A stretch of DNA of 64,000 bases from Paracoccus aminovorans (GCF_001546115.1 NZ_KQ955208.1:1102021-1166020); one strand, 5' to 3'. Counted from the stretch's first letter, positions 18,435-26,034 are shown. A program made the numbers and translations. The notes: generated by a model from the sequence alone, not told the origin.

Positions 18435-18848
18435 TCAGAACGCGACGAAGCTGATGACGCCCGCGCTGGCCATGGAAATCTCATAACTCGCCTCGCCATT
18501 GTAACTGCCCGCATATTCCAGAGAGGTGATCTGGAACGGCCCCTCGACCGCGCCGAAATCCGGGATCACCACCTGAAAGCGCGGCACCTCGCCGTCAAAG
18601 AACACCTGCCGCGCCCGCTAGTCCGTGGTCCCGTCCCGGAACACCCCGGATCCCGAGATGCTGGCCGAGCGCACCCCCGCCCCGCCCAGAAGCTCGCGCC
18701 AGCGGCCCTCGCTCTCCAGGCTCGTCACATCCACCGTCTCGGCGTTGAATCCCAGCCGGGTCGCGCGCAGGCCCGCGATGGTCTCGAACTGGCCGTCGCC
18801 GGTCATGTCCATCTTGATCAGCAGGTCGCGTCCGTTCTGCACCGCCAT
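18435..18848 (-). pseudogene. GTA g9: major tail tube protein, interrupted by an amber codon
   Basis: The tail tube gene reads as a single 138-codon frame from ATG at 18848 to TGA at 18435, but codon 77 (18618-18620) is TAG. The first 76 residues (MAVQNGRDLLIKMDMTGDG... GVFRDGTTD) and the 60 after the stop (RARQVFFDGEVPRFQVVIPD... MASAGVISFVAF) are both typical TP901-1/GTA major tail protein sequence and join in the same frame with nothing lost. One base substitution would restore a sense codon (GAG or CAG, for example). Either the strain has lost tail tubes, the amber is suppressed, or this base is a sequencing error. The neighbouring GTA genes g1-g8 and g10-g15 are open. Confidence 0.8.
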
Positions 18849-18860
18849 GTCCGTCTCTCC

Positions 18861-19280
18861 TCAACCCAGGTCAATGCGCGCGCGAAAGGTCAGGTCGACC
18901 CGCCGCCCCGCGCCGTTCTCGGCCCGCCGCGCGCGGGCGCGCAGGAACCACAGCCCCACCAGATGCCCGCGGGCCAGCGCGATCTCGGCCGCCTCCAGCG
19001 CGTCCGAAACCGCCACCGCCGCCGCCTTGATCGCGGCAAAACCGCTCGACTCGTCCGACCCCGACAGGACCGAGACCACGAAATCATGGCTCGCGCCCGC
19101 CGCCGTCATATCGCCGGCGTCGCGCACCTCCTCGGGACCCAGCGCGACATAGGTGCCGGCCGGCGCCGCGACCGGCATCGCGTCATAGATCGCGTCGCCG
19201 ACCAGGTCGTGCAGCGGCTGGCTGCCGCGCAACGCCTCATAGACCGCCGCCTGAAGCGCGGCCGTCGCTGCATAGCTCAT
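18861..19280 (-). CDS. GTA g8: DUF3168 tail terminator protein
   Basis: A 139-residue protein of the DUF3168 family (SYAATAALQAAVYEALRGSQPLHDLVGDAIYD, later VDLTFRARIDLG). Such proteins form the ring that ends tail-tube polymerisation and joins the tail to the head. The start at 19280 overlaps the stop of g7 by 4 bp, and g9 follows after 12 bp. A longer upstream frame to 19523 is a g7 shadow. Confidence 0.92.
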   Translation of the reverse strand: MSYAATAALQAAVYEALRGSQPLHDLVGDAIYDAMPVAAPAGTYVALGPEEVRDAGDMTAAGASHDFVVSVLSGSDESSGFAAIKAAAVAVSDALEAAEIALARGHLVGLWFLRARARRAENGAGRRVDLTFRARIDLG

Positions 19281-19627
19281 GCCAGGGACTCCTCTTTCGC
19301 GACGCAGACCAGCCAGCAGCCGGCCGCATCCGCCTCGGCCACCGCCTCGATGCGAAAGCGCCGCGCCGCCGCGCCCTCGCCCATGCGGAACCTCTGCTCC
19401 GGGCGCGGGCGCCGCGCGTCGCCGGCAGGCGCCGCCCTGACGGTGATCCGCCAGGCGACGACGCTCTGCGCCCCGACCTCGGCGAAACGCTCGGCCCCCG
19501 CGCCCGACCGCATCTCGGCCCAAAGCTGCCCGACATCCTGCCAGGCCAGCCGGAACCCGCCCATCCCATCCGGCTCGCGCACCGGTGTCTCGACCACCAG
19601 CGGCACCGTCAGCCGCGGCGCGCTCAT
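19277..19627 (-). CDS. GTA g7: phage head-tail joining (stopper) protein
   Basis: A 116-residue head-completion protein of the phage head-tail joining family. Typical features are a beta-rich small barrel, VETPVREPDGMGGFRLAWQDVGQLWAEMR near the N-terminus, and RFRIEAVAEADAAG near the C-terminus. It overlaps g6 and g8 by 4 bp on each side, so the three genes form a coupled set. Confidence 0.9.
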   Translation of the reverse strand: MSAPRLTVPLVVETPVREPDGMGGFRLAWQDVGQLWAEMRSGAGAERFAEVGAQSVVAWRITVRAAPAGDARRPRPEQRFRMGEGAAARRFRIEAVAEADAAGCWLVCVAKEESLA

Positions 19628-20238
19628 GCCCGGCCGCGCGACCGGCCGCGCCCTCCCAGCACCCGGACCGAACGCCAGCGTTCGATCAGCGCGCTGACCC
19701 CGAAGGGCATCGCGCCCTGGCTGCCCTCGAAGCTGCGATCCTCGTGATAGCGCGCGGCGAGCATCAGCACCGCCTGCGCCAGATCCGCCGGCACCGAATC
19801 CCACCAGGGCCCGAACCCCGCCGAAAAGGTCACCGTCACGAAGCCGCCGCGGGGAACGGTCGGCAGCCATGCGCCCACCGGCAGCAGCATCGGCCGCTGC
19901 ATGTCCTGCACCAGCCGCCAGCCGCCCTCGACCGGCACGACGACGCCGGCCGCATCGGTGATCTCGACCCGCTCGACGCTGCCGACCGGCGCCAGCGGCA
20001 GGGGCTGGCCCGCCGGGTCGCGCCATTCCTCCAGCCGCAGCCGGAACTGCCGCGTCAGCAGCACCTTGCCGGTCCGCGCCTCGATGGTGGCAATGGCGGC
20101 GCGCAGAAAGCCCGCCAGCGCGGCGGTCTCGGCCGCGTCCACAGCCATGTCAAAGCCGGTTCCCAACCGCAGGTGGTCGCGCAACCCTGCGACGGGCAGC
20201 GCCTCGATGGCGGGCGCCGTCAATTCCACAAGCATCAT
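19624..20238 (-). CDS. GTA g6: head-tail connector (adaptor) protein
   Basis: Helical adaptor of about 204 residues in the phiE125 gp8 / phage connector family: ALPVAGLRDHLRLG near the N-terminus, AAIATIEARTGKVLLTRQF, and PADLAQAVLMLAARYHEDR near the C-terminus. It binds under the portal. Three in-frame Mets compete (20259, 20244, 20238); GGAG lies 8 nt before the last, which also matches the family start MMLVEL. It is separated from g5 by a 139-bp spacer that holds a large hairpin. Confidence 0.9.
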   Translation of the reverse strand: MMLVELTAPAIEALPVAGLRDHLRLGTGFDMAVDAAETAALAGFLRAAIATIEARTGKVLLTRQFRLRLEEWRDPAGQPLPLAPVGSVERVEITDAAGVVVPVEGGWRLVQDMQRPMLLPVGAWLPTVPRGGFVTVTFSAGFGPWWDSVPADLAQAVLMLAARYHEDRSFEGSQGAMPFGVSALIERWRSVRVLGGRGRSRGRA

Positions 20239-20281
20239 CTTCATCTCTCCCGTGCGCACGGAGGCTGCATCCCAAGGGCGG

Positions 20282-20363
20282 AAAAAGGGGGCCGCGCATG
20301 CCCGCCGTCGCGCGTGCGGACAGTTGCTTGGCCGGTTCGTCGGGCATCGCCCGCGCGGCCCCC
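20282..20363 (-). terminator. large imperfect hairpin with T-run between capsid g5 and g6
   Basis: Arms GGGGGCCGCGC (20287-20297) and GCGCGGCCCCC (20353-20363) pair perfectly over 11 bp. They are extended by ATGCCCG/CGGGCAT (7 bp) after a 5-nt bulge, enclosing a loop of about 36 nt. On the minus strand the stem is followed by TTTTT. It looks like an intrinsic, probably partial, terminator placed right after the major capsid gene. Its effect would be more transcript for g1-g5 than for the tail genes. Confidence 0.65.
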
Positions 20364-20377
20364 GCTTCGGCCGTGGA

Positions 20378-21544
20378 TCAGCCGAAGACCATCAGCTTGA
20401 TGGCGCGGGCGTCGGTGACGCCACCGCCGACGCGCTTGGTGGCATAGAACAGCACATGCGGCTTGGCCGAGAAGGGATCGCGCAGCACCCGCAGGTCCGG
20501 CCGCTCGACGATGGTATAGGCCGAGCGGAAGTCACCGAAGGCGATCGAGAACGAGCCGCGCGCGATGTCGGGCATGTCCTCGCACAGCAGCACCGGATAG
20601 CCCAGCAGCTGCGGCGGCTGGCCCATGGCCAGGCTGTCGGCCCACAGGAAGCGGCCGTCGGTGTCGCGCATCTTGCGCACGGCGGCGGCGGTCTTCGAGT
20701 TCATCACGAAGCTCGCATTGGCGCGGTATTGCGCGCCCAGCGCATAGACCAGGTCGATCAGCGCATTGGCCGGGTTGGTCGCCGCGAAATCGCCGTCCCC
20801 GCCCGAGGCGATGGTGCCGATCTGCACATTGGTCGCGCTGGCATTGGCGGCCTTGGCATGGGTCAGGAAGCCCTTGGGCTTGTTCACGCCGTCGCCGCTG
20901 ATAAAGGCCGTGGCCTCGGCGCGGGCGAATTTCTCGGCGATGCGGCCGGCAAGCCAGCTTTCCACGTCGAAGGCCGCGTCGTCCAGCAGGCGCTGGCTGG
21001 CCTTGGGCATGGCCGACAGCTCATGCACCGGGATCACCACGCGCTGCACGGTCGAGGTGCCGGTCTCGGCCTGGGTGCCGGCCTCGGTCGACCAGCCGCT
21101 GGCTATGTCGCCCATGTCGACCAGCATCTCGAAATTGGCCGATTCCACGGTGACGACATTCGCCACCCGGCGCAGCGAGGCGGTGACGTTCAGCGCGTCC
21201 TGCACCTGCAAGGCCACCGTCGGCGCCGCCAAGAAGCCGCCGTCCGAGCTCGAGGTCATCGCCTTGCCTTCCAGCGGCAACCCGCGCAGCGCACCGTCGT
21301 CGCCATGGCGGATATAGGCGTCGAAGGCCTTCTGATGCGGCGCGCCCTGATCGGCCTCGGCCGACAGAGGGGCGCGGGCGCGGGAAAGGGTCTTGCGGTC
21401 CAGCATGGTCATGCGTTGTTCCTGTGCTTCCAGTCGTTTCTGAATATCGGTGCGGAAAACCTTGAGTTCATTGACGAACCCCAGCATCTCGGCCCCCAGG
21501 TCGCCGGGCATGTCCGCCCCGGCCGCGGCTTTCACCTCGGTCAT
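20378..21544 (-). CDS. GTA g5: HK97-fold major capsid protein
   Basis: Major head protein, 388 residues from MTEVKAA (GGAGGGG upstream). The N-terminal ~100 residues form the helical scaffold (delta) domain (FVNELKVFRTDIQKRLEAQEQRM) that the g4 protease removes. The HK97-fold body follows from GGFLAAPTVALQV onward, with GDGVNKPKGFL, ASFVMNSKTAAAVRKMRD and LLGYPVLLCEDMPDI. The order and spacing of these blocks are those of GTA/HK97 capsids. Confidence 0.96.
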   Translation of the reverse strand: MTEVKAAAGADMPGDLGAEMLGFVNELKVFRTDIQKRLEAQEQRMTMLDRKTLSRARAPLSAEADQGAPHQKAFDAYIRHGDDGALRGLPLEGKAMTSSSDGGFLAAPTVALQVQDALNVTASLRRVANVVTVESANFEMLVDMGDIASGWSTEAGTQAETGTSTVQRVVIPVHELSAMPKASQRLLDDAAFDVESWLAGRIAEKFARAEATAFISGDGVNKPKGFLTHAKAANASATNVQIGTIASGGDGDFAATNPANALIDLVYALGAQYRANASFVMNSKTAAAVRKMRDTDGRFLWADSLAMGQPPQLLGYPVLLCEDMPDIARGSFSIAFGDFRSAYTIVERPDLRVLRDPFSAKPHVLFYATKRVGGGVTDARAIKLMVFG

Positions 21545-21566
21545 CGTCCCCTCCGCTTGGTGAAAC

Positions 21567-22103
21567 TCACTCGGCGCGCAGCGCCTTGGTCGCGGCCCGA
21601 AAGGCCGCCGCCAATTCCAATGCACCGTCGGACTTGCGCCCGACCTTGGCCTCGGCCAGCATCGGGAAGGTGACCAGCGACACCTCCCACAGCTCGACCT
21701 CGGAAAGCAGCCGCCGGCCCTTGCCGTCGCGCTCGGCGGAAATGGTGCGATAGCCGATCGACAGCCCGTCGATGGCCCCGGCCACGATCAGCGCGGCGGC
21801 CTCGCGGGCCTGCGCCACCTCGGGCAGCAGGCGCCCCTTGACCCACAGGCCCTTGTCGTCCTCGCGGATCTCGTCCCAGACGCCGATGGGCCGGGCGGGA
21901 TCGTGCTGCCACAGCATGCGCACCTTGTCGCCGCGCGCCTGCAGCCGCTTCAGGCTGGCGGCATAGGCGCCCTTGACGACAATGTCGCCGCCCTGGTCGG
22001 CCAGGCCGAACAGGCTGGCGTAACCCTCCAGCTGCGTGCCGTCCGACACCAGCGCCGCGCCGGCCGCATATTTCAGCTCCAGCCCGTAATCCTTTGAATG
22101 CAC
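21567..22103 (-). CDS. GTA g4: prohead maturation protease
   Basis: HK97-type prohead serine protease (178 residues). Features are YASLFGLADQGGDIVVKGAY at the start, MLWQHDPARPIGVWDEI with the catalytic His, and IDGLSIGYRT with the catalytic Ser. The start is GTG at 22103 with AAGGAGG 5 nt upstream. It cleaves the g5 scaffold domain during head maturation. It follows g3.5 by 1 bp. Confidence 0.94.
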   Translation of the reverse strand: MHSKDYGLELKYAAGAALVSDGTQLEGYASLFGLADQGGDIVVKGAYAASLKRLQARGDKVRMLWQHDPARPIGVWDEIREDDKGLWVKGRLLPEVAQAREAAALIVAGAIDGLSIGYRTISAERDGKGRRLLSEVELWEVSLVTFPMLAEAKVGRKSDGALELAAAFRAATKALRAE

Positions 22104-22104
22104 G

Positions 22105-22338
22105 TCAGCCTCCTTTCGGGGTAAAACTCAGGATCGACTGCACGGCCTGGGTCAGGATCACGGCGACGACGCCATAGACCGTCATCCACAGCCGCCGCTC
22201 CAGCCCCTCGATCAGCCCCTCGATCCGCTCCAGCCGCCGCTCGACCTGGCCGAATTGCAGCGCCATGATCCGCTCCTGCGTGTCGAAGCGCTGGTCGTGC
22301 CAGTCGAAGGGCTCCTTGACGAAGCGCGAGCCCTCCAT
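22105..22338 (-). CDS. GTA g3.5: small protein with C-terminal membrane helix
   Basis: A 77-residue protein found between portal and protease in Rhodobacterales GTAs. The charged N-terminal half (FDWHDQRFDTQERIMALQFG, then ERRLERIEGLIEGLERR) should form a coiled coil. The C-terminus is a single hydrophobic helix (MTVYGVVAVILTQAVQSIL). The function is not established; a role in anchoring head assembly at the membrane is only a guess. Confidence 0.85.
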   Translation of the reverse strand: MEGSRFVKEPFDWHDQRFDTQERIMALQFGQVERRLERIEGLIEGLERRLWMTVYGVVAVILTQAVQSILSFTPKGG

Positions 22339-22339
22339 C

Positions 22340-23521
22340 TCAGCCCTCCGCCAAGGGCGGCAGGCCCAGGGCGGCGCGCTTCTCGGCCTCGGTCAGGAAG
22401 CCCGCCTCGCCGATGCGGCGCCAATGGCTGTCGCGCTCCTCGGCCAGCGCCGGAACCTGGTCCGGATCGGCCCGCAGGTCGATCTCGGCGCCCAGATGCT
22501 CGCTGAGCCACCAAGCCACCGCGCTCGCGACCCGTGCCACCAGGGGCAGCACGGTCAGACGGTAAAACGCCCGATGCGCCTCGGCGTAATTGGCATAGGT
22601 CTCCTCGCCCGGAATGCCGATCAGCATCGGCGGCACGCCGAAGGCCTGCGCGATCTCCCGCGCCGCCGCCAGCTTGGTCTCGTGAAACTCCATGTCGCTG
22701 GGCGAGAACCCCATCGGCTTCCAGTCGAGCCCGCCCTCCAGCAGCATCGGCCGCCCGGCGTTCCGCGCGCCCTGGTGGTGCATCTCCATCTCGGTCACCA
22801 GCCGGTCATACTGATCCGGCGACAGCGCGCCCTGCCCGTCCGCGCCCTTGTAGACGATGGCCCCGCTCGGCCGCGCCGCATTGTCCAAAAGCGCCTTCGA
22901 CCAGCTCGAGGCGCTGTTGTGCACATCCACCGCCACCGCCGCCGCCTGCATCGGCGACAAGCCGTAATGATCGTCCAGCGGATGGAAGCTGCGGATATGG
23001 CAGATCGGATCCGGACTGCCCGCCATGTCGAAACGGTACTTGCGCCCGCCCACCGCATATTCATAGGCCGAGGGCCAGCCATCCTCGCCCGGCACCACCG
23101 CCATCCGGTCCGAGCGCAGCACATGCAGCTCGGCCGGCAGCCCCTTGGCGCCCTCGCCCACGGCCTCCAGATAGCCGTTGCCGCTCAGCAGGACCTGCCC
23201 GAACAGCGCCTCGAACAGCTCGGCCCGGCCCTGTCCGGCATTGGGCCGCCGCAGCAGGTCCAGCACCGGATGCACGTCATAGCGCCGCTCGCGATCCTGG
23301 CAGACCAGCGGCACGGCCGCGGCGGCCTCGGCGATCAGCCGCACGGCACGGAACCCGACCGGATTGCCGACAAAGCCGGCATGGGTCAGGCTGACCGTGT
23401 CGCGCGGCGACCAGACCACCCGCCCCGAGCCTGCCGCCAGCGCCACCACCTTGCCCGCGGCGCTTGCCTTCTTCTCGACCTCCGCGGGCGCAGCCCCCCG
23501 CCCGAACCAGGGAAATGCCAT
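22340..23521 (-). CDS. GTA g3: portal protein
   Basis: HK97-family portal (393 residues), the dodecameric ring through which DNA enters the head. Visible are FPWFGRG at the start, NPVGFRAVRLIAEAAAAVPL, LLRRPNAGQGRAELFEALFGQVLLSGNGYLEAV and the conserved PPMLIGIPGEETYANYAEAHRAFY. The start at 23521 has GGAGG 5 nt upstream and matches the family start; the frame runs on to 23572 without a better signal. Confidence 0.96.
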   Translation of the reverse strand: MAFPWFGRGAAPAEVEKKASAAGKVVALAAGSGRVVWSPRDTVSLTHAGFVGNPVGFRAVRLIAEAAAAVPLVCQDRERRYDVHPVLDLLRRPNAGQGRAELFEALFGQVLLSGNGYLEAVGEGAKGLPAELHVLRSDRMAVVPGEDGWPSAYEYAVGGRKYRFDMAGSPDPICHIRSFHPLDDHYGLSPMQAAAVAVDVHNSASSWSKALLDNAARPSGAIVYKGADGQGALSPDQYDRLVTEMEMHHQGARNAGRPMLLEGGLDWKPMGFSPSDMEFHETKLAAAREIAQAFGVPPMLIGIPGEETYANYAEAHRAFYRLTVLPLVARVASAVAWWLSEHLGAEIDLRADPDQVPALAEERDSHWRRIGEAGFLTEAEKRAALGLPPLAEG

Positions 23522-23586
23522 CGGTCCCTCCTGAATCTCCAATGAAAAAGGGCCGCTCACGCGACCCTCCACGACCCCAAAAGGCC

Positions 23587-23631
23587 CTTCTTTCTTGCGT
23601 AAATATCCCGGGGTCCGGGGCAGAGCCCCGG
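23587..23631 (-). repeat. intergenic repeat motif with hairpin, between g2 and g3
   Basis: In the 117-bp spacer between terminase and portal genes, the minus strand reads a 7-bp hairpin (CCGGGGC / GCCCCGG), then GGGATATTT, then CAAGAAAGAAG. The second half resembles the GGGTATTT...CAAAGAAG motif found at four other intergenic sites in this window. It looks like a genome-wide repetitive 3'-end element that has inserted inside the otherwise compact GTA operon. Confidence 0.55.
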
Positions 23632-23638
23632 TCCGGCG

Positions 23639-24979
23639 CTACAGCCCCCGCACCTGCGGTCGGCGCCAGGCCGCACCGGGCTCGATCACCAGCTCATGGA
23701 TCGCCCAGACCAGCGCATCCAGCCGGTCGGGCGAGCCCTTGCCATCATAACCCGCGACGGTCATCCGGCACATCTGGTCCTCCAGCGCGCCCAGGCCGCG
23801 CAGGTGATGCACCCGCCCCTGCTCATAGAGCGCCGCAACCGGCTCGGCCCGCAGCCCCTTGCCGCGCCCGGCCCGCAAGGCCCGGAACGGCACCAGCGGA
23901 TCGACCTGGCGGATCACGCTTTCGACCAGGTCGCCGCCCTGGTTGACCTCGGCCACCAGCCGTTCGGCGCCATGGCGCTGCATCGCCGCGATGGCGGCCC
24001 GCGCCCAGTCCACCGGCCCGCCCCGGACCGAGGCATCCTCCAGCACATAGACCCGCCAGTCGGTGATCGGCCCCTCACTGACCACGCCCGCCACGACGAT
24101 GCCGCATTCGTCCGAAGCCGCGCCCGAGGTCACCGCCGGATCGACCGCCACCACGACGCGCGACAGCTTCGGGCAAGCCTCGACCCGACACCGCTCGACC
24201 ATCCCGGTGGTCCACAGCGCCCCCTCGACATCCTCCAGCAGCAAGCCTTCCAGCTCCTGCCGGCCCAGCCGCGTCCCGGCATAGCGCGCCTCGACCTCGG
24301 CCAGAAAGCTCTCGGCCAGATAGGCACGGTTCGCCTCGGTCGGCGCATGGGTGGTCACGGTCGAGGCATTGCCCAGAATCCGCTTCAGCACCGCGACATT
24401 CTTCGGCGTGGTGGTGACGACCTGCTGCGGATGCGCACCCAGCCGCAACGCGAATTGCAGCATGTCCCAGGTCTCCTCGGCCTTCTTCCACTTCGCCAGC
24501 TCGTCGACCCAGGCCGCGTCGAACTGCGGCCCCCGCAGCGCCTCGGGTTCATGCGCCGAATAGACCTGCGCGGTCGCGCCATTCGGCCAGAGCAGCCGGC
24601 GCCGCCCGGCCTCCCAGACCGGGCGCCGGTCGGGCGGCGAACAGGCCAGGATGCCCGACTCGCCAAAGACCATCACATCCCGCGCCTGGTCGAAGGTCTC
24701 GGACACCAGCGCCACGCGATGCGCCCGCCCGGGCGCATCCGGCGTCGGCCCTTCGACCTGCGCGCGCACCCATTCGGACCCGGCCCGGGTCTTGCCCGCA
24801 CCGCGCCCGCCCATGATGACCCAGGTCTTCCAGTCGCCCTCGGGCGGCAGCTGATGCGGCAGCGCCCAGAACTCGAACAGCCACGGCAGCGCGGCCAGGG
24901 CATTGTCGCTCAACCCCCCCAGGAATTCGTCAACCTCCCCCGGCTCGGCGGAGGCAAGCCAGGCGGCGCCCGATTTCAT
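23639..24979 (-). CDS. GTA g2: terminase large subunit (packaging ATPase/nuclease)
   Basis: DNA-packaging motor and headful nuclease. From the chosen start at 24979 the 446 residues carry Walker A GGRGAGKTR (about 57-65) and Walker B AAWVDEL, followed by the RNase H-like nuclease (VVAVDPAVTSGAASDECGIV, AEVNQGGDLV, SPDRLDALVWA with acidic ligands). The start MKSGAAWLAS resembles GTA terminases; a TTG further upstream (25048) would overlap g1 by 119 bp. The coding region overlaps the end of g1 by 50 bp. Confidence 0.95.
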   Translation of the reverse strand: MKSGAAWLASAEPGEVDEFLGGLSDNALAALPWLFEFWALPHQLPPEGDWKTWVIMGGRGAGKTRAGSEWVRAQVEGPTPDAPGRAHRVALVSETFDQARDVMVFGESGILACSPPDRRPVWEAGRRRLLWPNGATAQVYSAHEPEALRGPQFDAAWVDELAKWKKAEETWDMLQFALRLGAHPQQVVTTTPKNVAVLKRILGNASTVTTHAPTEANRAYLAESFLAEVEARYAGTRLGRQELEGLLLEDVEGALWTTGMVERCRVEACPKLSRVVVAVDPAVTSGAASDECGIVVAGVVSEGPITDWRVYVLEDASVRGGPVDWARAAIAAMQRHGAERLVAEVNQGGDLVESVIRQVDPLVPFRALRAGRGKGLRAEPVAALYEQGRVHHLRGLGALEDQMCRMTVAGYDGKGSPDRLDALVWAIHELVIEPGAAWRRPQVRGL

Positions 24980-25322
24980 CTCGTGCCGCGACAAGGTCGA
25001 GTGCGCCTGCACCGACCTGTCCGGCAGCATCCTTGCGAAGCTTGTCAACCTTGGTCCTTTCCTCCAGCACCATCTGGGTCGCGTCCCGCAGGGCGCGCAC
25101 CAGCTTGCCGGATTCCTTCAAATCGTCGGTCTCGCCCGCCGTGATCTTGCGGCGAAGCCGGTCCAGATCCGCCGCATAGGACCGAAACAGCCCGTCCGCG
25201 ATCTCGACCACGCTGATGTCGGGCGCCCCGCCGGCGCCCAGGCTCATGTCAGGCGCCATGCCGGCGCCGGGCACGAAAGGCCCTTCCGGAGCCTCAGGCC
25301 CCGGATCGAAGTTCATCGTCAT
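24930..25322 (-). CDS. GTA g1: terminase-associated (small-subunit-like) protein
   Basis: First gene of the GTA operon, about 130 residues. The N-terminal ~40 residues are acidic and low complexity. A helical region follows (DLDRLRRKITAGETDDLKESGKLVRALRDATQMVLEERTKVDKLRKD). R. capsulatus g1 has this layout and acts as the small terminase partner of g2, with loss of sequence-specific recognition. Two starts (25322 and 25316) are nearly equivalent. It overlaps g2 by 50 bp. Confidence 0.85.
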   Translation of the reverse strand: MTMNFDPGPEAPEGPFVPGAGMAPDMSLGAGGAPDISVVEIADGLFRSYAADLDRLRRKITAGETDDLKESGKLVRALRDATQMVLEERTKVDKLRKDAAGQVGAGALDLVAARDEIGRRLACLRRAGGG

Positions 25323-25370
25323 TCGTGTGTCGCCCTGCCCTCGTGTGCCTGTCCGCACGAGCGAGACATG

Positions 25371-25406
25371 AAAAAAGCGGCCTCAGGTCGCCCGACCCGG
25401 CCGCTT
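25371..25406 (-). terminator. terminator-like hairpin in the GTA leader (possible attenuator)
   Basis: Arms AAGCGGCC and GGCCGCTT pair over 8 bp (25375-25382 with 25399-25406), with a smaller nested GGTC/GACC stem inside. On the minus strand it is followed by six T. It lies between the predicted GTA promoter (25431-25459) and the g1 start (25322), so any transcript from that promoter must pass it. Confidence 0.7.
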
Positions 25407-25430
25407 GCCCATTTCTCCCAGCATGGATAA

Positions 25431-25459
25431 GTTCTACTCTAAGGCGTGCGTTAAGTCAA
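25431..25459 (-). promoter_or_regulatory. predicted sigma70-type promoter of the GTA cluster
   Basis: Minus-strand TTGACT (25454-25459) and TAGAAC (25431-25436) spaced by exactly 17 bp, about 110 bp upstream of g1. It is the only good -35/-10 pair seen between the phasin-like gene and g1. Confidence 0.6.
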
Positions 25460-25468
25460 CGCAAAACC

Positions 25469-25503
25469 GAAGGTTGATCGACCTTCCATTAATCCTTGTT
25501 GAA
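25469..25503 (-). promoter_or_regulatory. palindrome and CtrA-like half-sites upstream of the GTA promoter
   Basis: GAAGGT-N6-ACCTTC (25469-25486) is a perfect inverted repeat centred about 20 bp upstream of the -35 box, a position suited to an activator. Next to it TTAA-N7-TGAA (25489-25503) differs by one base from the CtrA consensus TTAA-N7-TTAA. GTA expression in Rhodobacter needs CtrA and the direct activator GafA. Which protein binds here is unknown. Confidence 0.4.
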
Positions 25504-25556
25504 AAACAATGAAGTAACCGGCGCAACACCAGCGCACGACCCGCGCAACAGCGGCC

Positions 25557-25579
25557 GAAAACCGGGCGGAATCGCCCGG
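25557..25579 (-). terminator. intrinsic terminator of the phasin-like gene
   Basis: 7-bp stem CCGGGCG / CGCCCGG with a 4-nt loop, 8 bp after the stop codon of the gene at 25588-26034. On the minus strand it is followed by TTTT. It insulates the GTA promoter from that gene. Confidence 0.65.
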
Positions 25580-25587
25580 GAATCGCC

Positions 25588-26034
25588 TCAGTCCGATTTC
25601 TTCAGCGCCTCGGCCTTGGCGCGCGCCTCGGCGGCGGCGGCGACGGCGGTGCTGGCCTCGTCCTGCATCTGCTGGGCATAGCTCACCATGGTCGCGGCAT
25701 AGGCCTCGGACCAGTCGGCGTAATCCTCGGCCTGCATGGATTCGGCCTTGCTGCGCAATTCCTCGGCCTTGGCGCGGGTCTTGGCGACCTGCTCGTCCCA
25801 GCCCTCCTGCATCTGGCCCCATTGCGCGCGGACGTTCTCGCTCGCATCGTCCAGATAGCCTTGGATCTGCTTGTTCAGATCCTCCTGCCGGGTCTTGGCA
25901 TTCTCCTGCCAGCGCCGGGCACTGGCCATCAGACCGTCGCCCTTGGCCTCCATCTCCTCCTGCCATTTCCTGACCCGCGTCTCGAAGCCGCGGGCATTCT
26001 CGGCCAGGCCGGACAAAAGATCGGACAGTTTCAT
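25588..26034 (-). CDS. helical, phasin-like protein of unknown function
   Basis: A 148-residue, almost wholly helical, charged protein without cysteine: FETRVRKWQEEMEAKGDGLMASARRWQ, then regular heptad-like Ala/Glu/Lys runs to the C-terminus. It has no signal peptide and no membrane helix. Composition and length recall phasins and similar amphipathic coiled-coil proteins, but no diagnostic motif is present and no PHA gene is nearby. It is a single gene with its own terminator, 67 bp from mltG. Confidence 0.75.
   Translation of the reverse strand: MKLSDLLSGLAENARGFETRVRKWQEEMEAKGDGLMASARRWQENAKTRQEDLNKQIQGYLDDASENVRAQWGQMQEGWDEQVAKTRAKAEELRSKAESMQAEDYADWSEAYAATMVSYAQQMQDEASTAVAAAAEARAKAEALKKSD

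Larger units (their letters stand above)
10717..25322 (-). mobile_element. gene transfer agent (RcGTA-type) structural gene cluster
   Basis: Seventeen genes in one orientation, mostly overlapping by 4 bp or separated by under 30 bp, in the order known for the Rhodobacter capsulatus GTA: g1, g2 (terminase), g3 (portal), g3.5, g4 (protease), g5 (capsid), g6, g7, g8, g9 (tail tube), g10, g10.1, g11 (tape measure), g12, g13, g14 and g15, followed by a DUF2793 gene. GTAs are domesticated tailed-phage remnants that package random host DNA. No integrase, replication, holin or excision genes are present, as expected for a GTA rather than a prophage. GC content matches the flanks. One gene, g9, carries an internal stop codon. 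Confidence 0.95.

Noticed and set aside
10717..25322. Cluster read as an active prophage
   Set aside because: No integrase, repressor, replication, lysis or attachment sites. Gene order and the small tape measure match a gene transfer agent.
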